Assembly: GCA_902785755.1 (NCBI GenBank)
Contig: CACZZO010000002.1
Coordinates: 62,001 to 126,000 of the forward strand
Reading direction: 5' to 3'
DNA: 64,000 nucleotides
Source of the DNA: an uncultured Bacteroidia bacterium
Lineage (GTDB): Bacteria; Bacteroidota; Bacteroidia; Bacteroidales; F082
Shown: positions 8,833 through 17,534 of the stretch, piece by piece
How the letters are laid out: the number at the start of each line of letters is the position of its first letter
Position numbering within the stretch: position 1 is the first letter of the stretch
Program-made: the position numbers and the translations under genes
Notes under the pieces: model-generated
Seen by the model: only the letters and a program-made list of their open reading frames with translations
Told to the model about the DNA's origin: nothing
Database searches by the model: none

Positions 8833-9894
8833 ATGCCTGCAAACAAAAACGCCGTAACACGCTACTACATCCTCGACAAGCTGTTAGCCAACCGCTATCA
8901 CCATTATTCTACTGAGGATTTGCTTCGGCTCGTCAATGAGGAGTTGACCGAAATGGGCCAAGAACCTGTCAGTCGTCGAACCATCGAGCTTGACCTTAAT
9001 TATATTGAAAACGAAGGGCCTTTCCTGGCAGAGATAGAGCATTATCAGGTTGATGATGTCAGCCAACGGACCCTCAAAACCATCAAGAAAAGTTGCCATC
9101 GGTATGCTGACCCTTCGTTTTCCATATTTACGCAGAAACTTACCGATGACGAAAAACACCTGCTTGGAGAGGCTTTCACGCTACTCGGGCAATTTGACGG
9201 ACTGCCTACTCTTGAGGGCTTGGAAAGGCTGAGGGAAAGCCTCAAAGTGAAAACCGACCGCCAGATAGTGTCATTCACAAAGAATCCTTTGGAAGGCAAG
9301 AACCTGCTGGGTGAATTGTTCACGGCAATCTCACAGAAACAGGTGGTGGAATTGCATTACCATCGGTTTGACGCGCCTGACGAGGACCGCAAAACCGTTG
9401 TGTATCCTTACCTGCTTAAAGAATACAACCGCCGTTGGTATCTTATCGTTGCCGCCGACAATGACGGCAAAATATTGTCGTTTGCACTCGACCGTATCGA
9501 TAAGTTTGTCCCTTTGCCTTCCCGTAGTTATAAGGAATACGATGGCGACCTCAACGAGCGCTTTGAGGACATCATCGGGGTGACACTCATCGACGGCAAT
9601 CCGTTGCAGACCATCTTGTTCTGGGTGAGTGATTTTTCCAAGGATTATGTGGCCACCAAACCCTTACATGAGTCTCAGAGGCATTACAAAGGGGAAAGGG
9701 AAAAGGAATTGCGCCAACAATACCCAAAGCTCGAAGGAGGCGCATTCTTCTCCATTGACTGCATAGAGAACTATGAGCTTATCCGCGAATTGTCCTCTTT
9801 TGGCAAAGACCTGTTGGTTCTCTCGCCCGCCGACATCCAACAGAAGGTGCGCGACCGCGTTGCGGCACAATTCCAGGCGTATCAGGCTTTGTAA
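8833..9894 (+). CDS. WYL-domain transcriptional regulator
   Basis: A 353-residue regulator. It has an N-terminal winged-helix region (about 1-60, with SRRTIELDLNYIE as the likely recognition helix). The WYL ligand-binding domain begins near residue 155 and includes YNRRWYLIVAADND and the FALDRIDKF motif, followed by a WCX-type C terminus. WYL proteins sense nucleic acids or nucleotides and often control defence genes. The neighbours are a DUF4143 ATPase upstream and the YhcG-like nuclease and type I restriction locus downstream, so it could control either. A perfect palindrome over its own promoter suggests autoregulation. Confidence 0.88.
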   Translation: MPANKNAVTRYYILDKLLANRYHHYSTEDLLRLVNEELTEMGQEPVSRRTIELDLNYIENEGPFLAEIEHYQVDDVSQRTLKTIKKSCHRYADPSFSIFTQKLTDDEKHLLGEAFTLLGQFDGLPTLEGLERLRESLKVKTDRQIVSFTKNPLEGKNLLGELFTAISQKQVVELHYHRFDAPDEDRKTVVYPYLLKEYNRRWYLIVAADNDGKILSFALDRIDKFVPLPSRSYKEYDGDLNERFEDIIGVTLIDGNPLQTILFWVSDFSKDYVATKPLHESQRHYKGEREKELRQQYPKLEGGAFFSIDCIENYELIRELSSFGKDLLVLSPADIQQKVRDRVAAQFQAYQAL

Positions 9895-9906
9895 AAGTTT
9901 TATTTG

Positions 9907-9914
9907 TATTTTTG
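9907..9914 (+). promoter_or_regulatory. -7 promoter box of the YhcG-like nuclease gene
   Basis: TATTTTTG lies 22 bp upstream of the ATG at 9937 and is the probable start of the restriction-locus transcript. Confidence 0.65.
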
Positions 9915-9936
9915 CATTTCACTAATCCCATGAAAG

Positions 9937-11121
9937 ATGAGCGACAAACCGACATTCGTATCCCGTGACATGATGACCGCCGACGAAGGCTATGTGCAAT
10001 GGATGGCCGACATCAAGCAACGTTTCCGCCAAAGCCAAGTCAAGGCGGCGGTTCGTGTGAACACTGCCATGCTTGAGTTTTATTGGAGCTTGGGAAGAGA
10101 CATGGTGGAACTGCGGGCAGAAAGCAAATGGGGCAGCGGTTTTTTCGATCAGTTGAGTCTTGATTTGAGGACTGCTTTTCCCGAAGAAACGGGTTTCTCA
10201 GTGACCAACCTCAAGTATATGAAGCGTTGGTATGCCTTTTATAATGAGAGAGTTGCAAATCGTCAACGACTCGTTGACGAAATTCGTCAGCAACCTGCTG
10301 ACGAAATTAGTGCTGTTCAAAGTGATGAACCAAATGTTGTAATTCGTCACCAAGCTGGTGACGAATTAGATATCACAATTCGTCAACGACTCGTTGACCA
10401 ATTAGAGATGCCTGAGCTTTTTGGACGAGTGCCATGGGGACAGCATATCGATATTATTTCAAGATGTGAGACATTAGATGAAGCTCTTTTCTATGTTCAA
10501 CAGGTAGTGGACGGAGGGTGGTCGCGCCCCAGGCTTAATGCCAATATTGACAAACATTTGTATCAATCTCAAGGGACCGCCGTGACCAACTTTGAGCACA
10601 CGCTTCCGGCTCCGCAGAGCCAGTTGGCCAAGGAGATACTGAAAGACCCTTATCATTTCGGCTTCCTCTCGATGAGCGAGGAGTACGAGGAGAAGGACTT
10701 GGAGGACGCACTGGTTTCGAATGTCACGCGCTTCTTGATGGAGTTGGGCAAGGGCTTTTCGTATGTGGGGCGACAGATGGAGTTGCAGATGCCTGGCGGA
10801 CAGACCTTCTTCCCCGATTTGCTGTTCTATCACATCCCGCAGCACCGCTATGTCGTCATTGAGCTGAAGGTGGTGAAGTACATCCCCGAGTTTGCCGGCA
10901 AGCTGAATTTCTACGTTACCGCCGTTGACGAGTTGCTGCGTGGCGAGGGCGACAACCCCACCGTGGGGCTGATCATCTGCAAATCGACCGACAAGACCGT
11001 TGTGGAATGGTCGTTGCGCGACATCAACAAGCCGCTAGGCGTGTCCTCCTACCAACTTGAACAAGTGGTGGAACGCACGGTGAGGGAGCTGGAACTGAAA
11101 AAAGAAAACGAGCGAAAATAG
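9937..11121 (+). CDS. YhcG-like PD-(D/E)XK nuclease (DUF1016)
   Basis: A 394-residue protein. The N-terminal DUF1016 helical domain (about 15-105) contains the family pattern YWSLGRDMVELRAE and GFSVTNLKYMKRWY. After a linker comes VPWGQHIDII, and then the C-terminal nuclease core with Asp294 (FPDLLFY) and Glu309-x-Lys311 (VIELKVVKY). Residues 109-148 are an unusual insert of four near-repeats (RQRLVDEI, RQQPADEI, RHQAGDEL, RQRLVDQL), each encoded by a DNA hairpin. DUF1016 proteins are frequent in defence islands and beside type I restriction genes. It leads the locus, 57 bp before the methylase-kinase fusion. Confidence 0.87.
   Translation: MSDKPTFVSRDMMTADEGYVQWMADIKQRFRQSQVKAAVRVNTAMLEFYWSLGRDMVELRAESKWGSGFFDQLSLDLRTAFPEETGFSVTNLKYMKRWYAFYNERVANRQRLVDEIRQQPADEISAVQSDEPNVVIRHQAGDELDITIRQRLVDQLEMPELFGRVPWGQHIDIISRCETLDEALFYVQQVVDGGWSRPRLNANIDKHLYQSQGTAVTNFEHTLPAPQSQLAKEILKDPYHFGFLSMSEEYEEKDLEDALVSNVTRFLMELGKGFSYVGRQMELQMPGGQTFFPDLLFYHIPQHRYVVIELKVVKYIPEFAGKLNFYVTAVDELLRGEGDNPTVGLIICKSTDKTVVEWSLRDINKPLGVSSYQLEQVVERTVRELELKKENERK
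10261..10398. repeat. Four hairpin-forming units inside the YhcG-like gene
   Basis: The units are CGTCAACGACTCGTTGACG (10261-10279), CGTCAGCAACCTGCTGACG (10285-10303), CGTCACCAAGCTGGTGACG (10345-10363) and CGTCAACGACTCGTTGAC (10381-10398). In each, the two arms are complementary. Where an arm changes, as in CAACGA, CAGCA or CACCA, the opposite arm changes to match. All are in the same reading frame within 24-bp units that end in GAAATT, GAATTA or CAATTA. Confidence 0.85.
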
Positions 11122-11178
11122 GCTGCGCGGGTTGCTTTTACTTTTGCAAGCGAAAACGAATAATGATGAACAATTAAC

Positions 11179-13665
11179 ATGAATGCTATGGGTAGACAAA
11201 ACACTTGGATGATTGGTGATATTGATGTAAACAGCATCACAATAGACTCTTTTGATGATTTGCTCAGATACCTGTTTGTGGTTTTCTGCGTGAAGAAGGA
11301 CATCAAAATAGAGTTTTCTTTGTGGACTAGTTCTAAGACAAACGAGGGAGGTTTTTTTGTCTCTTATGATGATAACGCGAAGGCAATCATTGAACGCCAT
11401 TTTGTCACGACCCAGTTCTTGGATGTTGCTATTGAGAATAATTATAGGTCTTCGGATGAAATGTTTAAATATCAGGATTTCTATGAGGCTCTTGTTGGAC
11501 TTCCGATTGAATCTTTTATAGAAATTTGTCCGAGACTATTTGATAGATTATGTGAAGTATATTATCATAAAAGCAGAGACATTGGTCCTTTGCAACCTTT
11601 TGGTATTACGAAGTTTGTTTGCTCATTATTGAAAGAGAATGATTGTAAATCAATCTACAATCCATTTTCAGGCCTTTGTTCATATTCTATCTGTATGGAA
11701 CAAGACGTTCTTTATAGGGGGCAAGAGAAGAATTTTGAGACCTTTCAAATAGCACAACTTCGACTTGATGCATACGATAAAACAAATTCCATTGTATATC
11801 ACGAAGATGTGGCCGCCAAACTAGAGGGTCACTTTGATGCCGTTGTTGCTACTCCACCATTTGGAGTACAATACTTTGGAAATGATAGTGAAAGAGTTAA
11901 ACTCTATTATTCGGAAGTGTTTCTTTCGAGAGGATTGGAAAGCAATGCAAAGATATATATTGGTGTTGTTCCTGCAAGTTTTATGTTCGATGAAACGCAT
12001 AAACAGTTGAGAAAAGAATTGTGTGACAGTAGGATTGTTGATGCAATAATAAGCCTACCAACTGGAGTTTTCTATCCAAAGACTGGCGCTCAAGCTGTTA
12101 TAGTTATTTTAAGACCTCAAGATTGCGTTGAGAAAGCGGTTTTTTTGGATGCAGAAGGGTGTTTTGATGCGGAACAACATGAATTGAATCCAGAGATGCT
12201 GTTGCGATTGCTACATGAATCTAAGCAAAATCCCAATGAAGGTGCTTCTTTTGAGGATATAGAAGCAATGGATTATGATTTCAGTACGGTTGGATACCAG
12301 TTGTTGTGTGTGGATGAGGCGACTAAAGTAAAGGATGTGGTTAAGATTGGACAAGCTGCACGTCGTGAAGAAGGTGAGCATAGTATTTATTCAGAAGGGA
12401 ATACGGTAGTTCGGCGGAATGTGCTTGATGATAGCGATTTTTCCGATAATCTTTTGAGATTGTATTCTCTTAGAGATGTAAGTCAAGAAATCGAAACTAC
12501 GGTCGACTATAAAAAGATCACCGGGCCTCATCTTGTCGTTACGAAAAGAAAGAACGAACTGGTGTGCTATTATCATAAAGGCAATACGTCTTTTTATGTC
12601 GCCCCATATCATTTGGTGTTGAAAGTTGATGAGACAAAGTTGAATCCATATCTTTTGGCTTATTATCTTCTGTATCATCCTGTCGTAAAGAGTTATGCTT
12701 TGAGGTTGTTTAATGGCAATATGAAGGATGTTGCTGTCTTCAGATCTCAAGAGATACTGGAAAAATTGAATAGTTCTGTTAGACTTAGACTTTCCGGCAA
12801 AGAATTCAACAAGTTCTTTAATTTGAAGCTTGGACTTGAAGACATTAAGAGTCAGGGGCGCTTTATTGATTCATTTATTAGGCAACAAAGGAGATTGAGA
12901 GAGCAGGAAATCCAGGCTGAACGAGAGAGATGGGGTATCCGTGAAACCACTTCTGACATTGTCCACATGCTTGGAAGGCCTTTTTCGAAACAACAGAATA
13001 TCATTGGCTTTTTGAAAAGCCATAAGCCTGTGGATGCTGGATATGAGGATGCCGTGGCTGCTTTGGCTGACATTTCAAACTTCATTAGAAGGCTTGTTAC
13101 CAGTGTGGGAGGCGACTTTTCAAACTACGACTATAGAAAAGAAGATGTTGCCCTTTCTTCTTTTGTGCAGGAATATGTTCGTTCGTGGAATAACTTTGCT
13201 GTGAAAGACTTTGAGTTAGTGGTTGAGGATAATGTTGGTGCTAATACAATCGTATCAATGGATAAAGATACAATGATGATTCTTTTTGATGCCGCCATGG
13301 ATAATGCTTGGCGACATGGTTTCAAGAAACAGAGAAAAGATGGTAACAAGGTTTGTGTTTCCATGTTTGCTGTTGATTTGGATGGCAAATTGTATGTAGA
13401 TATTCAGATTGGAAACAATGGTGCAATCATTGAACCAGGTTTAAGCAATGAAGTGTTTATTTCAAAAGGTAGATTCAGTAAGGACACGGGCAGAACAGGA
13501 TTGGGAGGCAATCATATTTACCAGATTGCTAAAAAACATGACGGCTTCCTTTCGGTAAGTGGAGGAGGTGGATGGAGTTTTTGCATCGATGTATTATTGC
13601 CTATCAAAGAACATGATGATAATATATCAACTGAACATATATCAAGTAAATTGTTTTTCGTATGA
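11179..13665 (+). CDS. HsdM/HsdS-like protein fused to a histidine-kinase-type ATPase
   Basis: An 828-residue protein with an unusual architecture. Residues 110-340 resemble an HsdM-type N6-adenine methylase: a degenerate motif I at NPFSGLCSYS (Asn161) and ATPPFG at 224-229 where (N/D)PPF is expected. Residues 390-560 look like an HsdS target-recognition region (LNPYLLAYYLLYHP, then FRSQEILEKLNSS). A charged helix (575-590) leads to a possible phosphoacceptor helix, DIVHMLGRPF with His596. A GHKL ATPase follows: an N-box with Asp708-Asn709 and His713, and a G-box GRTGLGG at 771-777. The gene is AT-rich compared with hsdM. It overlaps the receiver gene by ATGA. I infer a sensor kinase that reads DNA or restriction-complex state; the Thr225 change makes active methylation doubtful. 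Confidence 0.8.
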   Translation: MNAMGRQNTWMIGDIDVNSITIDSFDDLLRYLFVVFCVKKDIKIEFSLWTSSKTNEGGFFVSYDDNAKAIIERHFVTTQFLDVAIENNYRSSDEMFKYQDFYEALVGLPIESFIEICPRLFDRLCEVYYHKSRDIGPLQPFGITKFVCSLLKENDCKSIYNPFSGLCSYSICMEQDVLYRGQEKNFETFQIAQLRLDAYDKTNSIVYHEDVAAKLEGHFDAVVATPPFGVQYFGNDSERVKLYYSEVFLSRGLESNAKIYIGVVPASFMFDETHKQLRKELCDSRIVDAIISLPTGVFYPKTGAQAVIVILRPQDCVEKAVFLDAEGCFDAEQHELNPEMLLRLLHESKQNPNEGASFEDIEAMDYDFSTVGYQLLCVDEATKVKDVVKIGQAARREEGEHSIYSEGNTVVRRNVLDDSDFSDNLLRLYSLRDVSQEIETTVDYKKITGPHLVVTKRKNELVCYYHKGNTSFYVAPYHLVLKVDETKLNPYLLAYYLLYHPVVKSYALRLFNGNMKDVAVFRSQEILEKLNSSVRLRLSGKEFNKFFNLKLGLEDIKSQGRFIDSFIRQQRRLREQEIQAERERWGIRETTSDIVHMLGRPFSKQQNIIGFLKSHKPVDAGYEDAVAALADISNFIRRLVTSVGGDFSNYDYRKEDVALSSFVQEYVRSWNNFAVKDFELVVEDNVGANTIVSMDKDTMMILFDAAMDNAWRHGFKKQRKDGNKVCVSMFAVDLDGKLYVDIQIGNNGAIIEPGLSNEVFISKGRFSKDTGRTGLGGNHIYQIAKKHDGFLSVSGGGGWSFCIDVLLPIKEHDDNISTEHISSKLFFV

Positions 13666-14828
13666 GTCAAAGAATTATTAGAGTGCTTTGGGCCGATGAC
13701 GAGAAGGTGTATGAAGAAAACTATATGCCTTGGGAAAACGACCAATACAAAATCGAATTAGAGGCAGGAGTCACAGATGCGGATGAACTAGGCTCTATTT
13801 TGGCAAAGCAGGCTCGATTTATCGATGCGGTGATTGTAGATGCCAATTTTGCTGACAAAGGAATGCCTAAGAGTGAGAGGACTGGCTCAGGATTAACTAA
13901 AAGCAATGAGTTGAGAGCAAAGTACGGAGAAGGAAGCAGAACAATACCCTTCTTCCTATTCACTGGCCGCACTGATGATGTTTTGAAGGATATGTTTGGA
14001 AGCGGTAGCGGATTGCTTGACTATTTCATTGATAATGGGCAAAAATTCTCAAAATTGGTAGAAAACCCATATAAACGATTGTTCGATAGAATCGATGAAG
14101 TTGTATCCTATCAAAGAACACCTGAATTTCAAATGAGGAATCAGTATAGGGCAGAGTTTGAAGCGGCAAGGTTGGTGCCAGATGCAGAAAGGTTGTTGCT
14201 TCAGGGATTGCTGTACGAATATGATGACAATTGGAAAGATGTCCAAGACTACTTCACGCCGATAAGAAAGATTGTTGAAAGGATTGCCGACGAATGTGTT
14301 GACAAGGAAATCCTACCGTTTGTAAATACTTTGGAGGGATATGGTAAATTGCTCAATTGTGAGTCAGTTATTGGTTTCCAACTTAACAATAGAATTATGG
14401 AAAAGACTTTATGCCACCAGCTTTCGTATTTGCTTGACATCACACAAGATTGTTCTCACGGAAAAAAGAATCTTTCTCTGGGTGTTGATAGTTACGTTAG
14501 AGCTAATCGTAATACAAACCTTTTTAGGTCGGTTTTGTTTGTGGCTATGGACTTGCTGCTTTGGTATGAAAATGTCGTTTGTAATGGCTCTTTGGCTAAA
14601 CGGGATTGGAGTGGGAATTATCTTCACAAAGGTAAGGTTGCAACTAAGGTAGTTTCGCTTTCCAATGGACGAGATGTGACGGTGTATTATAGTGGACAAT
14701 ACCAATTGGAAAAGGCTGATGGGCTTTTGGATGGCATGGATGTCGAAATAATAAAATCTGTTTCTAACAATAATAAAGACCCCTATTTGCCTTATTATGT
14801 TCAAACTGGGTTTTATAGGGTATTTTGA
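13662..14828 (+). CDS. Receiver-domain response regulator with novel C-terminal region
   Basis: A 388-residue protein. The N-terminal receiver domain (about 1-130) has the acidic pair Asp12-Asp13 in VLWADDE, a probable phosphoacceptor Asp60 in VIVDANF, and the conserved Thr in FLFTGR. The insertion after Asp60 is longer than usual. The remaining 250 residues are not a recognisable DNA-binding domain. They are mainly helical and include ITQDCSHGKK followed by a long helix near VLFVAMDLLLWYENVV, which loosely recalls HEPN-type folds (inference, weak). The start overlaps the kinase stop by ATGA, so it is the cognate partner. It ends 66 bp before hsdM and could act by protein contact rather than transcription. 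Confidence 0.78.
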   Translation: MSQRIIRVLWADDEKVYEENYMPWENDQYKIELEAGVTDADELGSILAKQARFIDAVIVDANFADKGMPKSERTGSGLTKSNELRAKYGEGSRTIPFFLFTGRTDDVLKDMFGSGSGLLDYFIDNGQKFSKLVENPYKRLFDRIDEVVSYQRTPEFQMRNQYRAEFEAARLVPDAERLLLQGLLYEYDDNWKDVQDYFTPIRKIVERIADECVDKEILPFVNTLEGYGKLLNCESVIGFQLNNRIMEKTLCHQLSYLLDITQDCSHGKKNLSLGVDSYVRANRNTNLFRSVLFVAMDLLLWYENVVCNGSLAKRDWSGNYLHKGKVATKVVSLSNGRDVTVYYSGQYQLEKADGLLDGMDVEIIKSVSNNNKDPYLPYYVQTGFYRVF

Positions 14829-14860
14829 TGAAAGCATTATGGTTATTGTTTTGTTATTTG

Positions 14861-14868
14861 TATTTTTG
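14861..14868 (+). promoter_or_regulatory. -7 promoter box of hsdM
   Basis: TATTTTTG lies 26 bp upstream of the hsdM ATG, so hsdMSR can be expressed apart from the kinase/receiver pair. Confidence 0.65.
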
Positions 14869-14894
14869 TAATTCCAAAATCACTTCATTAGTAT

Positions 14895-16412
14895 ATGATC
14901 ACCGGCGAAATAAAAAACAAACTCGATACGCTTTGGAACGCCATGTGGAGCAACCAGATGACGAACCCATGGATTGACATCCAGCAGATTACTTACTTGA
15001 TTTTCATCAAGATGCTGGACGACAACCAAATCAAGCAGGAACGCAAGATCAACGACATGAAAAGCCGTGGCATCAACATCGGCACGCCGTCCGACTTCGT
15101 TTTCAAGGATGGGAACTTTGTGGACGAGAAGCTGAAAATCAATGTGCCGTATAGCCATTTGCGCTGGTCGGTGTTCAAGGAGTTTGAGAACGGCAAGATG
15201 TTCGACAACCTGCGCGACAATGTGTTTCCCTTCATCAAGACGCTGCACGGCGAGAAGCGTACCGCCTTCGCCGAGTTTATGGAAGACGCCAAGTTTGACG
15301 TGTCGACGCCCTACATCCTGGGCAAGATGGTTGCCTCGTTGAGTGACGAGAAACTGGGCCTCAACGACAAGGACATGATGGGCGACTGCTACGAATACCT
15401 GCTGTCGAAGATGGCCACCAGCGGCGACAATGGGCAGTTCCGCACCCCGCGTCACATCATCGACATGATGGTGGAACTGGCCAAACCCACCTTGAAGGAC
15501 ATTATGGTTGACCCCGCCATGGGCACCTGCGGCTTCCTTACGGGCACGGCCAAGTATTTGCAGAAGCACTATGAGAGCGAACTGATGGAGAAAGGTAACC
15601 GCAAGCATTTCAACGATGTGATGTTCACGGGCTTCGACACCGACAAGGACATGCTGCGCATCGGCTGCATGAACATGACCCTGCACCAAGTGGAGAACCC
15701 CACCATCCGCTACAACAACTCGCTGTCGTCGGACTATACCGAAAAGTCGAAATACACGCTGATTCTGGCCAATCCGCCGTTTTCGGGAAGCCTCGACCCC
15801 GAGACGGTGGCCAAGAGCCTCATCCAAATCAGTGGCGGCACCAAGAAGACCGAACTCTTGTTTCTGGCGCTCTTCCTGCGACTGCTCTCGACGGGTGGCC
15901 GCTGCGTGTCGATTATCCCCGTGGGCGTGTTGAACAACACCAACGACAAGGCCTACAAGAAACTGCGCAAGGCCTTGGTGGAGGAGCAGGAACTGGAGGC
16001 CGTGATTTTCATGCCGGGTGGCGTGTTCTATCCCTATAGCGGGGTGCAGACGGGCATTTTGGTGTTCAAGAAAACCGACAATGGCGGCACCGACAAGGTT
16101 TGGATGTACAACATGGAGGCCGACGGCTTCTCGCTCGACCAAAAGCGCGAACCTGTGGCCGAAAACGACATCCCCGACATCATCGCCCGTTGGAACAACC
16201 TCGAAGGCGAAGCCCAACGCACCAAGTACGACAAGTCTTTCCTCGTCGACAAGCAGGAAATCGTCAACAACGACTATGTTTTCAGTTTCAACAAGTACCA
16301 AAAGAAGAAGGTCGAGAAGAAAATTTATAGGCCGACTGCGGAGATTATGGAATCCATCAAGGAATTGGAAAAGAAGTTTGCTGAAGTAATGGAAGAATTA
16401 GAAGGAAAGTGA
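14895..16412 (+). CDS. hsdM: Type I DNA methyltransferase subunit M
   Basis: A 505-residue N6-adenine methyltransferase subunit of a type I restriction-modification complex. The N-terminal HsdM helical bundle (about 1-130) has LWNAMWSNQMTNPWIDIQQ. Motif I is DPAMGTCGFL near residue 206 and catalytic motif IV is NPPF near residue 292, so it should be active. The C terminus is a charged helix (about 470-505) that usually contacts HsdS. The GC content is high compared with the kinase and receiver genes upstream, and the codon usage changes abruptly. hsdS begins one base after the stop. Confidence 0.97.
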   Translation: MITGEIKNKLDTLWNAMWSNQMTNPWIDIQQITYLIFIKMLDDNQIKQERKINDMKSRGINIGTPSDFVFKDGNFVDEKLKINVPYSHLRWSVFKEFENGKMFDNLRDNVFPFIKTLHGEKRTAFAEFMEDAKFDVSTPYILGKMVASLSDEKLGLNDKDMMGDCYEYLLSKMATSGDNGQFRTPRHIIDMMVELAKPTLKDIMVDPAMGTCGFLTGTAKYLQKHYESELMEKGNRKHFNDVMFTGFDTDKDMLRIGCMNMTLHQVENPTIRYNNSLSSDYTEKSKYTLILANPPFSGSLDPETVAKSLIQISGGTKKTELLFLALFLRLLSTGGRCVSIIPVGVLNNTNDKAYKKLRKALVEEQELEAVIFMPGGVFYPYSGVQTGILVFKKTDNGGTDKVWMYNMEADGFSLDQKREPVAENDIPDIIARWNNLEGEAQRTKYDKSFLVDKQEIVNNDYVFSFNKYQKKKVEKKIYRPTAEIMESIKELEKKFAEVMEELEGK

Positions 16413-16413
16413 T

Positions 16414-17499
16414 ATGTTGCTAAAAGAGATTTCTTCAGTTTCATCAGGTCAAGGTGCACCTCAATCTAAAGAGGATTATTGTGAAAGTGGTATCACTTTT
16501 ATAAAAGCATCCGATTTAGATGCTATTATCGAAGACCAAAACGAGGATAGGGCTAGTAAGATTACAGATGAAGCGTTCAAAAGGAATAAACTATGTTTGT
16601 TTCCCAAAGACACCATATTATTCGCGAAAAGTGGTATGTCTTGTTTGAAAAACAGAGTGTATGTTTTAAAAGAGGCTTCTTGTGTAGTAAATCATCTTTG
16701 TTGCGTTTCAAATGTTGATGAAAGATATGATGTTAATTGGATTGCGTTGTTTTTAAAACATTATAATGTAACAAGATTTATCAAAGACAATGCTTACCCA
16801 TCAATTTCATTGAAAGATGTTGGGAGCATTGTATTGCCAACTATTGACAAGTCTTTGCAGAAGCAAATTGTAGAATCTATTTCTATTATTCAAAAAGCCA
16901 TCGACCTCAAACGCAAGCAACTGGAAGATTTGGACGAGTTGGTGAAGAGCAAGTTTCAGGAGATGTTTGGGGATGTTGATACAAACGATAAAGGTTTTGA
17001 AACCGTAATAGGCAAGGATGTGTTTTCGTTTTCAAGTGGGAAGTTTCTTTCTGCGGAAAAACGAAAAGAAGAAGGAATTCCAGTTTATGGAGGAAATGGA
17101 ATATCGTGGTTTACTGACGAAGCGTTGATAGATTATCCTACGATAATAATAGGTAGAGTAGGGGCATATTGTGGTAATGTGAAAATGGTAAACACACCTG
17201 TTTGGATAACTGATAATGCAATTTTCATCAAATCCTTCAAAAAGCAAGTGTTCAACATACGGTTTTTGTGTCAACTGATGGAGAATGCTTCTTTTGATAA
17301 ATACGCAGATGTGGTTGCTCAACCTAAAATCACCCAAAAACCTTTGGAGAATTACAAATACATTGTTCCCGACATCGAATTACAAGAGAGATTTGCAGAT
17401 TATGTGAAATCTGTCGACATGGCGAGAAAAACAGTTGGAGATGAATTAGTGGATTTAGGCGAACTGATGGACAGCAAGATGGATGAGTATTTCGGATAA
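16414..17499 (+). CDS. hsdS: Type I restriction specificity subunit S
   Basis: A 361-residue subunit with two target-recognition domains (about 1-150 and 190-330). They are separated by the central conserved helix AIDLKRKQLEDLDELVKSKF, and a second conserved helix closes the protein (MARKTVGDELVDLGELMD). The two recognition domains set the bipartite methylation and cleavage site, which cannot be read from sequence alone. Both domains are AT-rich, unlike hsdM and hsdR, as is common when recognition domains are exchanged by recombination. It is 361 residues, at the short end for HsdS, but both half-sites appear complete. No inverted repeats or alternate silent hsdS copies were seen nearby. Confidence 0.95.
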   Translation: MLLKEISSVSSGQGAPQSKEDYCESGITFIKASDLDAIIEDQNEDRASKITDEAFKRNKLCLFPKDTILFAKSGMSCLKNRVYVLKEASCVVNHLCCVSNVDERYDVNWIALFLKHYNVTRFIKDNAYPSISLKDVGSIVLPTIDKSLQKQIVESISIIQKAIDLKRKQLEDLDELVKSKFQEMFGDVDTNDKGFETVIGKDVFSFSSGKFLSAEKRKEEGIPVYGGNGISWFTDEALIDYPTIIIGRVGAYCGNVKMVNTPVWITDNAIFIKSFKKQVFNIRFLCQLMENASFDKYADVVAQPKITQKPLENYKYIVPDIELQERFADYVKSVDMARKTVGDELVDLGELMDSKMDEYFG

Positions 17500-17534
17500 A
17501 GAAAAAGAACGACTATTGTAAAAACTTTGCGGAT

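Noticed and set aside
14880..16301. 473-codon ORF opposite hsdM
   Set aside because: A shadow of the GC-rich hsdM frame. The composition is dominated by His, Val and Gln, typical of antisense frames here.
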